Origin: Oscillatoria nigro-viridis PCC 7112
GTDB lineage: Bacteria; Cyanobacteriota; Cyanobacteriia; Cyanobacteriales; Microcoleaceae
NCBI RefSeq assembly: GCF_000317475.1
Contig: NC_019729.1
Location: 2,804,501-2,868,500, forward strand
DNA length: 64,000 bases
Direction: 5' to 3'
Part shown: piece by piece, positions 26,282 to 33,613 of the stretch
Numbering within the stretch: the first letter of the stretch is position 1
How the letters are laid out: every line of letters begins with the position of its first letter
Made by a program: the position numbers and the translations under genes
The notes under the pieces: model-generated
What the model was told of the DNA's origin: nothing
Seen by the model: only the letters and a program-made list of their open reading frames with translations
Databases searched by the model: none

Positions 26282-26450
26282 GTCAGGTGCGTCATGAACG
26301 AGAGATTTTAATGGCTTCAAGTATTTGGCTTAGGCACCATACAAATACTAAATATATAGTTTTTTGCCTATAAGTTTATTCATCGTAAGGTGCGTCAGAA
26401 ACGAGATTTTGACTGAGATCAAGTATCTGGATGATGCACCCTACCGAATA
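26282..26450. repeat. Two related GGTGCGTCA elements in tandem
   Basis: Two degenerate copies of a 65-70 bp unit: GGTGCGTCATGAACGAGA...CAAATACTAA (about 26288-26350) and AGGTGCGTCAGAAACGAGA...GATGCACCCTACC (about 26391-26443). The second ends in the complement of its start, the familiar cyanobacterial TAGGGTGCGTCA palindrome. Confidence 0.65.
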
Positions 26451-27656
26451 CTAAACATCGCGTTCTGTTCGCACCCATTTGGTTTGCCGCTTCAGGAGAA
26501 AACCTAGATACAAAGGGATTTTCCAAAGGATGTAAAAAGGTACAGATAAGAGAGTTGAGCCAGAAATATCGGCACGCCCGAATTTTGCCCAAGCGCTGAC
26601 AATGGAAACTAAAATCAGCAATCCTTGTACTGCTAACAAGACGGCTGGAATTGGGGATGTTCCCAAAATTGCTGCTAGTATGGATGCTGCAAAAGCGGCT
26701 AGCCAGATAGCGACTAAAAGCGATAGGGGAGGGACGGATAAGTCGAGGGCGATCGCCAATAAGTCAAAACGTTTTTGCTCGACAGAAGCTGCTGTCAGCC
26801 GGGGAGTTTGAGTTAACAATGTCTGTATGTGACCGTGTTCCCATCTGGTTCTTTGACTTTTAGCTGCTTGCTGCTGCTGCGGCAAACACCCGGTGACGTT
26901 GGCTTCGGGGCAGAATACTGTTGGATGTCCGGCGATCGCCAAATCCAAACTCATCTGCATATCTTCAACAATATTGCTGCTTGCTAGGGAAACCGATCGA
27001 ATTATCGACCAGGGAAAAGCCATGCCAGTACCTGTTAGTAATGATGGGAATCCTAACTTTTTTAATCCGCTGGGACGGACTAAGTTTTTCACAAGAAATG
27101 CTAAAGCAGAAATGGAATCTTTAGGAGTAGGATTTGGTGGCTGTTCCATGAGATAAGTTGCTTGCACTGGTCTTTGTTCGGCAACTGCAACCCGGGCTAA
27201 TTTTTCTATAGAGTCTGGCTGACAGATGCAGTCTGCGTCAACCATGATGACTACTTCGGGGGGGTCTGATTCGATCGACTGCAAGCCGAAATCCAGTGCG
27301 TATCCTTTGCCCTTGCGTTGTGTGTCTTGGCGCTCGATCGCACTTGCACCGCAGTTGCGGGCGATTTCTGCCGTCTGATCCGTGCAGTTGTCAGCAATCA
27401 CTAACAGGCGGTCTTGAGGTGTTAGCTGCGGCAATATGGTGGAGATGGTGGCGGCAATTCCTGCTGCTTCGTTGTAGGCAGGAATTAAAACGGCTACTTT
27501 GGGGCGGGGCGCTTTAGTTTCCGCTGTGTCGCCCTGGCCGGAGAATAAAGCTGCACTGCATTCTAGAAATAGAACTGAAACGGGAATTAGAAGGATCAGG
27601 GCGATCGCCAATAGCACAACATCAATCAATAGGAAGAGTAGCTGATTAATTTCCAC
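26451..27656 (-). CDS. Family 2 membrane glycosyltransferase
   Basis: 401 aa; GTG start. N-terminal helix (residues 7-33), GT-A domain with LIPAYNEAAG, MVDADC (DxD at 140-142), VEDMQ (ED at 231-232) and QRTRW (268-272), the processive-type QxxRW motif, then three C-terminal helices. Such enzymes polymerise or extend envelope polysaccharide from nucleotide sugars at the inner face of the membrane. The next gene on the same strand is a sugar epimerase-like enzyme 569 bp away, consistent with a polysaccharide locus. Confidence 0.9.
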   Translation of the reverse strand: MEINQLLFLLIDVVLLAIALILLIPVSVLFLECSAALFSGQGDTAETKAPRPKVAVLIPAYNEAAGIAATISTILPQLTPQDRLLVIADNCTDQTAEIARNCGASAIERQDTQRKGKGYALDFGLQSIESDPPEVVIMVDADCICQPDSIEKLARVAVAEQRPVQATYLMEQPPNPTPKDSISALAFLVKNLVRPSGLKKLGFPSLLTGTGMAFPWSIIRSVSLASSNIVEDMQMSLDLAIAGHPTVFCPEANVTGCLPQQQQAAKSQRTRWEHGHIQTLLTQTPRLTAASVEQKRFDLLAIALDLSVPPLSLLVAIWLAAFAASILAAILGTSPIPAVLLAVQGLLILVSIVSAWAKFGRADISGSTLLSVPFYILWKIPLYLGFLLKRQTKWVRTERDV

Positions 27657-27956
27657 AATTCTAGTACCTTAATTTAATTTTATTTTTTGCGTTCATTGAG
27701 TTTATTTAATCTTATTGCACCTTTGTTAACTCACTGTGCCACGCTCTCTAAACTATCATTATATCATCCCCGCAAAAAATCACCATTCTCACATTTGTTG
27801 TGAGGACTTAAGTTCTCCTAAAACTACTAGGACTAGCGTCCTCACTACCAATTAATTTGATTGCGGTTGTGCGGTTAAAAATAATATCATATCATGTCAA
27901 TTCTGACAATGTTAAGTCACTCAATTTAATTAAACCTCAAACAAGCTCAGACTGGA

Positions 27957-27987
27957 GAAACCCGGTTTCTAAAAGAAACCGGGTTTC
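27957..27987. repeat. Dispersed GGTTTCT hairpin repeat, copy 2
   Basis: 14-bp perfect stem GAAACCCGGTTTCT / AGAAACCGGGTTTC with a 3-nt loop. Confidence 0.9.
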
Positions 27988-28032
27988 TAGGTGTTCTATT
28001 TTGAATCAACTAAACACTTAGTCGATGTTTAA

Positions 28033-28162
28033 CGTCAAATCCGGTTGCATCGGAATAATAAAATCGAGTCAACAGTTAACACTCAACCATTGAGTTTTTC
28101 GACCCCCAGTCAACAGTAAACAGTCAACAATCATTTCGCTCGTGCAACCGGAATTGATATAA
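28033..28162. repeat. MITE-like element, copy A (TCAAATCCGGTT ends)
   Basis: Ends TCAAATCCGGTTGCATCGGAA (28035-28055; core CCGGTTGCATCGG) and GCAACCGGAATTGATAT (28145-28161) are inverted. The interior is GTCAACAGTTAAC-type repeats. Same ends as copies at 33228 and 36452. Confidence 0.75.
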
Positions 28163-28225
28163 CTCATTCATCCCCTGTGGGTGGGCACTCAGGAAGCAAT
28201 CTCCCAACTCAAAACTATGTTCAAG

Positions 28226-29857
28226 CTACGCTGCATCGGGGATAGCAACAGGTTCAGATTTTTTGGTTGTGAACTGTGCGGGGGGTGCAAATTCTCTGAG
28301 ATATCTCGACACCGATCGCAAATACCCCACTTCTGCTTGAATAGAATCCAGGGTAGAAAGACTCTCAACTAAGTCATCAAACTCATCTGCCCTAACTCCA
28401 GCACTGTGCAAGACTTCTTGGTTAAGCCGCCCGCAGATTCCTTGCAGGAGGAGTTCGATAATCTCGCTATAGTCAGCGATTTCCGTTCCGTAACCTTGCA
28501 ATTTCTTGGGATTGATTCCCCACTGCAAAATCTTCAACAAGTCTTCAGGGGCACTCCACGCAAAAGAGGAAGCAATCACTTCTTTTTCCGCTGCCACAAG
28601 AGCGTGCTTGATTTGCACTTCGGGGAAATCTGGATCGATGATTAGGCTTTCCAGCTTCGACACTTGTTTATCTAACACGCGCAAAGAAAAAGGAGCTAAT
28701 TCTACACTCACCATGTCGCCAGCATCGTTAACACTTCTAAAAGGATCTTCCAACACATTGATTAGGAGGTGAATGTCTGTAGGTTTTTTCCAGTCAAACT
28801 GTCCCAGGAAAAAAGGTTCTTCGTATCCCGGCAAAAGTCCTTGAAAATAAATCGGCAGATTTTTGCCGGATTCAAGAATTTTATAAAGAGCTACTTCCAA
28901 GGTTTCTGTCGGCCAACCGAGATTACTTACAGCAACAAATTTCAGTTTTCCGGGAACGGACACAATCAGAGAATTCAGCAATAAATGTACGGCTTCAAAA
29001 AGATTTTGAGCAGTTACGTAGCGGTGGGGAGCGTGAACGTTGACTGTTTTACCTTGCTCTACTTTTTTGGACATTTGCTCGCAGAACAAGCTATTTTCCA
29101 ACATATGAGTAAAGCGAACCATCCCGTAAGTGACATCTCCTTCTTGAGCTGCTTTGGCAAATTGCCATTCGGCAAACTTCTTCGAGGCGGCGTAAACTTC
29201 GGTTGTAAAATATCGAGATGTTTTGCCTGTAGAAGAGAAGATGCAGTGTTCTACGCCGTATTCTTCGCAGAGTTGGATGACGTGTTTACATCCTAATAGA
29301 CTGGTTGTAACTGTTTCTCGAATTTTGATTTCAGCTAGTCCGGGTTGGCGTTGGGCTGCTAGGTGAAAAACAATTTCTGGTTTTTCTACCTCAAATATGT
29401 GTTTCAGCGCCTCGAAGTTGCGAATGTCGGCGGCATAGAAAGTTACTCCACCTTGTCTGGTAAAAAGCGGGAGATTTTCTTCGGGGTTTTGACATCGGGC
29501 GTTGTCTGCGGAAATGATTTTCGTTGCGCCTAATTCAAGGAGTTTTTCGATTAAGAAACGACCGACACATCCTTCTCCACCGGTAATGAGGATGCTTTTT
29601 CCTTTGATTTTGCTACTGACTGCGGATGCGTATAGATGAATGGTGCGACCCCGCACGTCGCTAAAAGGTTCGCTTTCTAATTGTCCGTCCGCTTGATAGG
29701 CTGCGATTAGCTGTGCGGTGAGAGTTTGTAATGCCGCGAGGATTTGTGGATCTTGGGGTTCCGGGGAACCGGGGGGAACTAGCTGCTGGATGCGCTCGAT
29801 TATTTCCGCTTTGCTGGCACCTTCAAACACTTCTCTTTGGTTAAATGCACTCTTCAC
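28226..29857 (-). CDS. NAD-dependent sugar epimerase/dehydratase (CapD/Polysacc_synt_2-like)
   Basis: 543 aa. The GTG start at 29857 is decided by AAAGGAG eight bases upstream. Residues 1-85 are a helical N-terminal extension; 86-370 are an extended SDR: GGEGCVG (93-99), HLAAQRQPG, SST (208-210) and Tyr222-xxx-Lys226 in VYAASK, so all catalytic residues are there. The last 150 residues are a helical tail with no known motif. Probably acts on UDP-sugars for envelope polysaccharide, with the nearby glycosyltransferase. Confidence 0.85.
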   Translation of the reverse strand: MKSAFNQREVFEGASKAEIIERIQQLVPPGSPEPQDPQILAALQTLTAQLIAAYQADGQLESEPFSDVRGRTIHLYASAVSSKIKGKSILITGGEGCVGRFLIEKLLELGATKIISADNARCQNPEENLPLFTRQGGVTFYAADIRNFEALKHIFEVEKPEIVFHLAAQRQPGLAEIKIRETVTTSLLGCKHVIQLCEEYGVEHCIFSSTGKTSRYFTTEVYAASKKFAEWQFAKAAQEGDVTYGMVRFTHMLENSLFCEQMSKKVEQGKTVNVHAPHRYVTAQNLFEAVHLLLNSLIVSVPGKLKFVAVSNLGWPTETLEVALYKILESGKNLPIYFQGLLPGYEEPFFLGQFDWKKPTDIHLLINVLEDPFRSVNDAGDMVSVELAPFSLRVLDKQVSKLESLIIDPDFPEVQIKHALVAAEKEVIASSFAWSAPEDLLKILQWGINPKKLQGYGTEIADYSEIIELLLQGICGRLNQEVLHSAGVRADEFDDLVESLSTLDSIQAEVGYLRSVSRYLREFAPPAQFTTKKSEPVAIPDAA

Positions 29858-30425
29858 TTTTTTGGCTCCTTTAAATTCTAGAAATACCGTTGCTGATAAG
29901 CGCGTTGTTAAACAAATTTTCGAGGGACAGAATCTTTAAAAGTCTGCTTGGTTGTAGGATTTTTTGGACGGCAAGCTACTTAATTGGAAAGACACGCGAT
30001 CGGCTCTGCTTGTAGTTTTATTAAGCGCTTTTGTAACCTGCTTGCTTTTACGATCGGCAAATATCGGCAAAGTCAGAATGTTCTCTGTCGAAAATTTGTC
30101 ACTACAACTATATACTTAAATTGCTGAGTGCTGCCAATACTCCGAACATATCTTTACTATTTCTTTGCAATAACCTACGAGTTTTCACGCAATTTTAAAG
30201 TTTATGTAAAGTAGGGTCTGCGTTTAAAAAAACTTAACAATAGACTCAACATTGATTATAGCATTTTACTTTTTAAGTAAAATGTATTTTTTGTTACTAA
30301 ACATAGTTAAAATTTAAGTAAAAATACGCACAAAAGCATCGATCGAATATTTCCGTCTGCTGAAAATATTGTTACTTGATGGGTGGGGTAGTCCTGCTGT
30401 GCCTACCCCTGTATGTGTGCTGCGA
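29858..30425. other. AT-rich spacer, no gene
   Basis: 568 bp; a perfect 10-bp hairpin CATTTTACTT/AAGTAAAATG with T-run at 30262-30290 may end a transcript on the plus strand. No ORF or RNA recognised. Contains the promoter of the epimerase gene. Confidence 0.5.
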
Positions 30426-31706
30426 CTAGGCGCGAACGGTGCGTTCTTTTTTGCTGCCTTCAAAGCCACGAGCGTCGGCAACATCGTAGCCTCCTGTCCG
30501 CAAGCGACGGTCTAAATCGCTGGCCTCGGGAGAAATTTTTGCTGCTTCTTCGATCGTCACTCTGCCTTCAAGCACCAGTTTGTAAAGACCCTGGTTGATA
30601 ATCTGCATTCCTTCGTAAGTATCGTGTTCCATTAATCGGAAAGCTTCATCATCAGCACCTTTCATCAAGTAATCGTGCATGGCAGGTGTATTCACCAAAA
30701 TATCGTGAACTGCTACCCGGCGGTTGTCAACTGTAGGCAGCAAAAGTTGGGCAATTACCGCTACTAAAGAATCGCAAATTTGAATCCGCATCGCCTGTTG
30801 TTCCTCGGGCGGGTACAGGTTCAACAACCGATTAATAGCGTTAATGGCGCTGCGAGTGTGGAGAGTTCCCAATACTAAGTGACCGGTTTGAGCTGCTTGC
30901 AATGCTGTATTGATGGTAACGCGATCGCGCATTTCCCCGATGAGAATTACATCTGGATCTTCCCGCAAAACAGCCCGCAAAGCCTGCTGAAACTCGTGGG
31001 TATGCAAGCCGACTTCCCGCTGGCTGACCAAGCATTTTTTAGAAGGGTGAATGAATTCGATCGGGTCTTCAATTGTAACTACGTGCTTTTGCTCCATCTG
31101 ATTGAGGTGGTCGATCATCGCAGCTACGGTTGTCGATTTCCCCGAACCGGTAGGCCCAGTAACCAATATTAATCCCTGCGATCGCAAAATGATATTTTTG
31201 AAAACTTCTGGCAACCTCAAGGAATCGATAGTAGGTATTTCCAAACTGATCAACCGCAATACTATGGCACCGCCGGTGAGGGACTCAAAACAGTTTAGCC
31301 GACACCGCACGAAGCCAGGGTAAAAAATTGCTGAGTCTAATTCCTTGGTAGTTGCAAACTGTTTTCGCTGTTCGGGGGTGAGAATTTCGGCTAGGTAATG
31401 TTCAAAAATTTCTGGCGTTACTTTGGGGTGGTTAGTTGCTACTTGCATCACGCCCCGAATCCGAAATCGAGGTACTTGGCCGACTCGAATGTGAATGTCG
31501 GAAGCCGAGGCGCTATGGGCATCTCTGACCATTTGTTCGATCGTGCTGACGGGTGTCTCGACTGGCCGCTGCTGCTGGGCTGGGGGCGCAGCAGGCGCGG
31601 GTGCAGGAGGCGCGGGTGTTGCAGCCAAGGGCGGCGGCGGCGGCGGTGTTCGCCGGCGGGCTTGAGCCTCTGGTTGAAGGGGTGTAGGATTGTTTAATGG
31701 GTTCAT
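30426..31706 (-). CDS. pilT: PilT-type twitching ATPase
   Basis: 426 aa. The first 55 residues are a Pro/Ala-rich linker, longer than in standard PilT; then the PAS-like domain (SASDIHIRVGQ) and the RecA-like ATPase: Walker A GPTGSGKS (184-191), Asp box TIEDPIEF, Walker B-like LREDPDVILIGEMRD, His box TGHLVLGTLHT. Drives type IV pilus retraction at the inner membrane, needed for gliding or phototaxis. The AIRNLIRE-type helix of canonical PilT is replaced by MEHDTYEGMQIIN. No pilB/pilC adjacent, so it is probably a second PilT paralogue. GGAGA precedes the ATG. Confidence 0.9.
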   Translation of the reverse strand: MNPLNNPTPLQPEAQARRRTPPPPPPLAATPAPPAPAPAAPPAQQQRPVETPVSTIEQMVRDAHSASASDIHIRVGQVPRFRIRGVMQVATNHPKVTPEIFEHYLAEILTPEQRKQFATTKELDSAIFYPGFVRCRLNCFESLTGGAIVLRLISLEIPTIDSLRLPEVFKNIILRSQGLILVTGPTGSGKSTTVAAMIDHLNQMEQKHVVTIEDPIEFIHPSKKCLVSQREVGLHTHEFQQALRAVLREDPDVILIGEMRDRVTINTALQAAQTGHLVLGTLHTRSAINAINRLLNLYPPEEQQAMRIQICDSLVAVIAQLLLPTVDNRRVAVHDILVNTPAMHDYLMKGADDEAFRLMEHDTYEGMQIINQGLYKLVLEGRVTIEEAAKISPEASDLDRRLRTGGYDVADARGFEGSKKERTVRA

Positions 31707-31727
31707 TTTTTGGTCTCCAGTCAGTCT

Positions 31728-31755
31728 ATTTTAGATTTTAGATTTTAGATTTTAG
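31728..31755. repeat. Short tandem repeat ATTTTAG x4
   Basis: Four perfect heptamers just upstream of the pilT start. The complement CTAAAAT recurs at 53265-53292. Confidence 0.9.
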
Positions 31756-31989
31756 ATTTACTCCACAGATTAATCTGGGAGCAGGAACTAGAGTCTAAAA
31801 TTTGGCGATCGACCCTGACTGAGTGTACGTGGCAGGGTATCCGTTTTTGGGCGGGGTCAATGTAGATTTATTGCGAAAAAATGCCCGATTTCTAATCTAA
31901 TCGCTCGCAGCTAATTCGGTGTTAAATGCTGAGAATATTTTACAATTAGGCTTGATGGGGCGATCGAGTAATTAACAATTTAAACTTCT

Positions 31990-33144
31990 ATGAACATCGG
32001 TCACAAAATCGCCGACTGGCTCGAAAATCGCGCTGTTACCCCTGCCTACGCGGGTTGGCTGCTGTCGGGGATGACGGTTTTCTTTTTTGGGTCGGCGACT
32101 AATACAATGTCTGGGTGGCTGTACGTACTCAGCGGTGGGGGTTTGGCGCTGTTGGGAGTAGCGGCGGTTTTGCCAGCAAAATCGCTCCGTTCCCTGGAAG
32201 TCCGCCGCCGCCCCATCGAACCGGTGAGTGCGGGCGATCGAATCACCGTCGAACTAGAAATCGAAAATCGCGCCCGCCAACCTAAGACTCTGTTGCAAGT
32301 GGTAGACATCTTGCCGTTTGTATTGGGAGAACCGGTTGTCCGCCCGATCGAAGTCATAGAGCCTAACAGTATATACAGGGATACATACTATCTAGAAGTC
32401 CGGCAGCGCGGCGTCTATCGGTGGCAAGAGGTAAACTTGAGGACGGCGGCACCTTTAGGGTTGTTTTGGTGCCGGCGCAGCCGCCCAGTCAAAGCAGTGG
32501 CGGTTGTGTATCCACAAGTTTTGCCGTTGAGCACTTGTCCTTTGATCGATCGCATCGGTCAAGAAGACAGCCCGCAATTTTACAATCGCAGTCGATCGCA
32601 AACTGCCACCGAAGGTCTCACCCGCAACCTGAGACCTTACCGCCACGGAGACCCCACCCGCCTGATTCACTGGCGCACCAGCGCCCGCTACGGAGAATTG
32701 CGGGTGAGAGAGTTAGAAGTTGCAGCCGGCGGTCAAGAAATTATTATTGCTCTCGACAGCGCCCAGGGCTGGCAGCCAGAAGAATTTGAACGAGCCGTGA
32801 CAGTAGCTGCGTCTCTTTACTTCTATGCTAGCAAGCGCCTGTTAAACGTCAAACTTTGGACTGCCGGGACTGGACTCGTATCGGGGAACCGGGTAGTTTT
32901 GGAAACTTTAGCGGCGGTTAATGCTGGGGAAGATGCGATCGATAATCGGCCGAAACTGCCGATAATTTGGCTGACTCAAAACTCTGCAACTTTAAGCACT
33001 CTTTGCCCGGGTAGTCGTTGGGTACTCTGGCCGTTAGCAACTGCTGAAACCGGCGAAAAAACTTTAGTAAAATACGATTTACCTGGTTTGAAAATTCGCT
33101 CTGACCGACCGTTAGAACTTCAGTTACAAGAAAGCATTTCATAA
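31990..33144 (+). CDS. DUF58 domain protein
   Basis: 384 aa. Two membrane helices at residues 18-36 and 40-58, then an Ig-like segment and the DUF58 core: GLTRNLRPYRHGDPTRLIHW followed by RTSARYGELRVRE, and a vWA-like C-terminal part (IIIALDSAQGW). DUF58 proteins usually work with MoxR AAA ATPases, possibly as chaperones for exported complexes; no moxR is in view. ATG start, no strong ribosome-binding site. Confidence 0.88.
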   Translation: MNIGHKIADWLENRAVTPAYAGWLLSGMTVFFFGSATNTMSGWLYVLSGGGLALLGVAAVLPAKSLRSLEVRRRPIEPVSAGDRITVELEIENRARQPKTLLQVVDILPFVLGEPVVRPIEVIEPNSIYRDTYYLEVRQRGVYRWQEVNLRTAAPLGLFWCRRSRPVKAVAVVYPQVLPLSTCPLIDRIGQEDSPQFYNRSRSQTATEGLTRNLRPYRHGDPTRLIHWRTSARYGELRVRELEVAAGGQEIIIALDSAQGWQPEEFERAVTVAASLYFYASKRLLNVKLWTAGTGLVSGNRVVLETLAAVNAGEDAIDNRPKLPIIWLTQNSATLSTLCPGSRWVLWPLATAETGEKTLVKYDLPGLKIRSDRPLELQLQESIS

Positions 33145-33227
33145 ACTTGTAGAGGCTAGGCTCGTTAAGAATGAAGAGCGGAGCCGCTTCAGTCAGAATG
33201 GGAGAATTTTTATCATTTAGTGTATAA

Positions 33228-33356
33228 TATCACATCCGTTAGTATCGGAATAGTAAATTCGACTTGACAGTTGACTGTTGACAGTTGACAGTTCACGGCG
33301 TCAACAGTCAACTGTCAACTGTCAACATCATTCCGGTGTAACCGGAAATGATATAA
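33228..33356. repeat. MITE-like element, copy B
   Basis: Left end TATCACATCCGTTAGTATCGG (from 33228) and right end CCGGTGTAACCGGAAATGATA (to 33355) are inverted. The interior is a palindrome of GTTGACAGTT-type heptamers. The next ORF starts five bases after the element. Confidence 0.75.
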
Positions 33357-33360
33357 AAAT

Positions 33361-33576
33361 ATGAAAGACGAATTTGATGACAAAGAGAGAAAATTCGCTC
33401 CCGCCGATCGCTCAAACCCTCTTTTTGGGCGAACAGAACTATATTTATTGCTGCTGTTGTTCGCCGGTGGCATTGCGATAGACTACTGGTTTAGGCATCA
33501 CCCACAACAGCTTTGGCGATCGCCCACCGAGCAGCCTGCAGGTCTCAATCCAGCATCCCCCAAACCGCTGCTTTAA
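33361..33576 (+). CDS. Small single-span membrane protein, unknown
   Basis: 71 aa: charged N-terminus (MKDEFDDKERK), one hydrophobic helix (YLLLLLFAGGIAIDYWF, residues 28-44) and a Pro-rich tail. No ribosome-binding site is visible because MITE copy B ends directly upstream, so its promoter or leader may be replaced by the element. It precedes the ClC gene by 37 bp on the same strand. Confidence 0.5.
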   Translation: MKDEFDDKERKFAPADRSNPLFGRTELYLLLLLFAGGIAIDYWFRHHPQQLWRSPTEQPAGLNPASPKPLL

Positions 33577-33613
33577 CCGGATCTTCAACGTCTGCACTTT
33601 CACCAAAGGCAAA

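Larger units (their letters stand above)
27657..28225. other. Intergenic region holding two repeat elements
   Basis: No gene. Carries the hairpin repeat at 27957-27987 and MITE-like copy A at 28033-28162; the rest is AT-rich and forms the leader of the glycosyltransferase gene. Confidence 0.6.

Noticed and set aside
26068..26295. 75-codon minus-strand frame right of the IS5-like element
   Set aside because: Runs through the MITE-like element; does not look like the missing 5' half of the truncated gene.
30262..30290. Terminator of pilT
   Set aside because: The hairpin has its T-run on the plus strand, whereas pilT reads on the minus strand.
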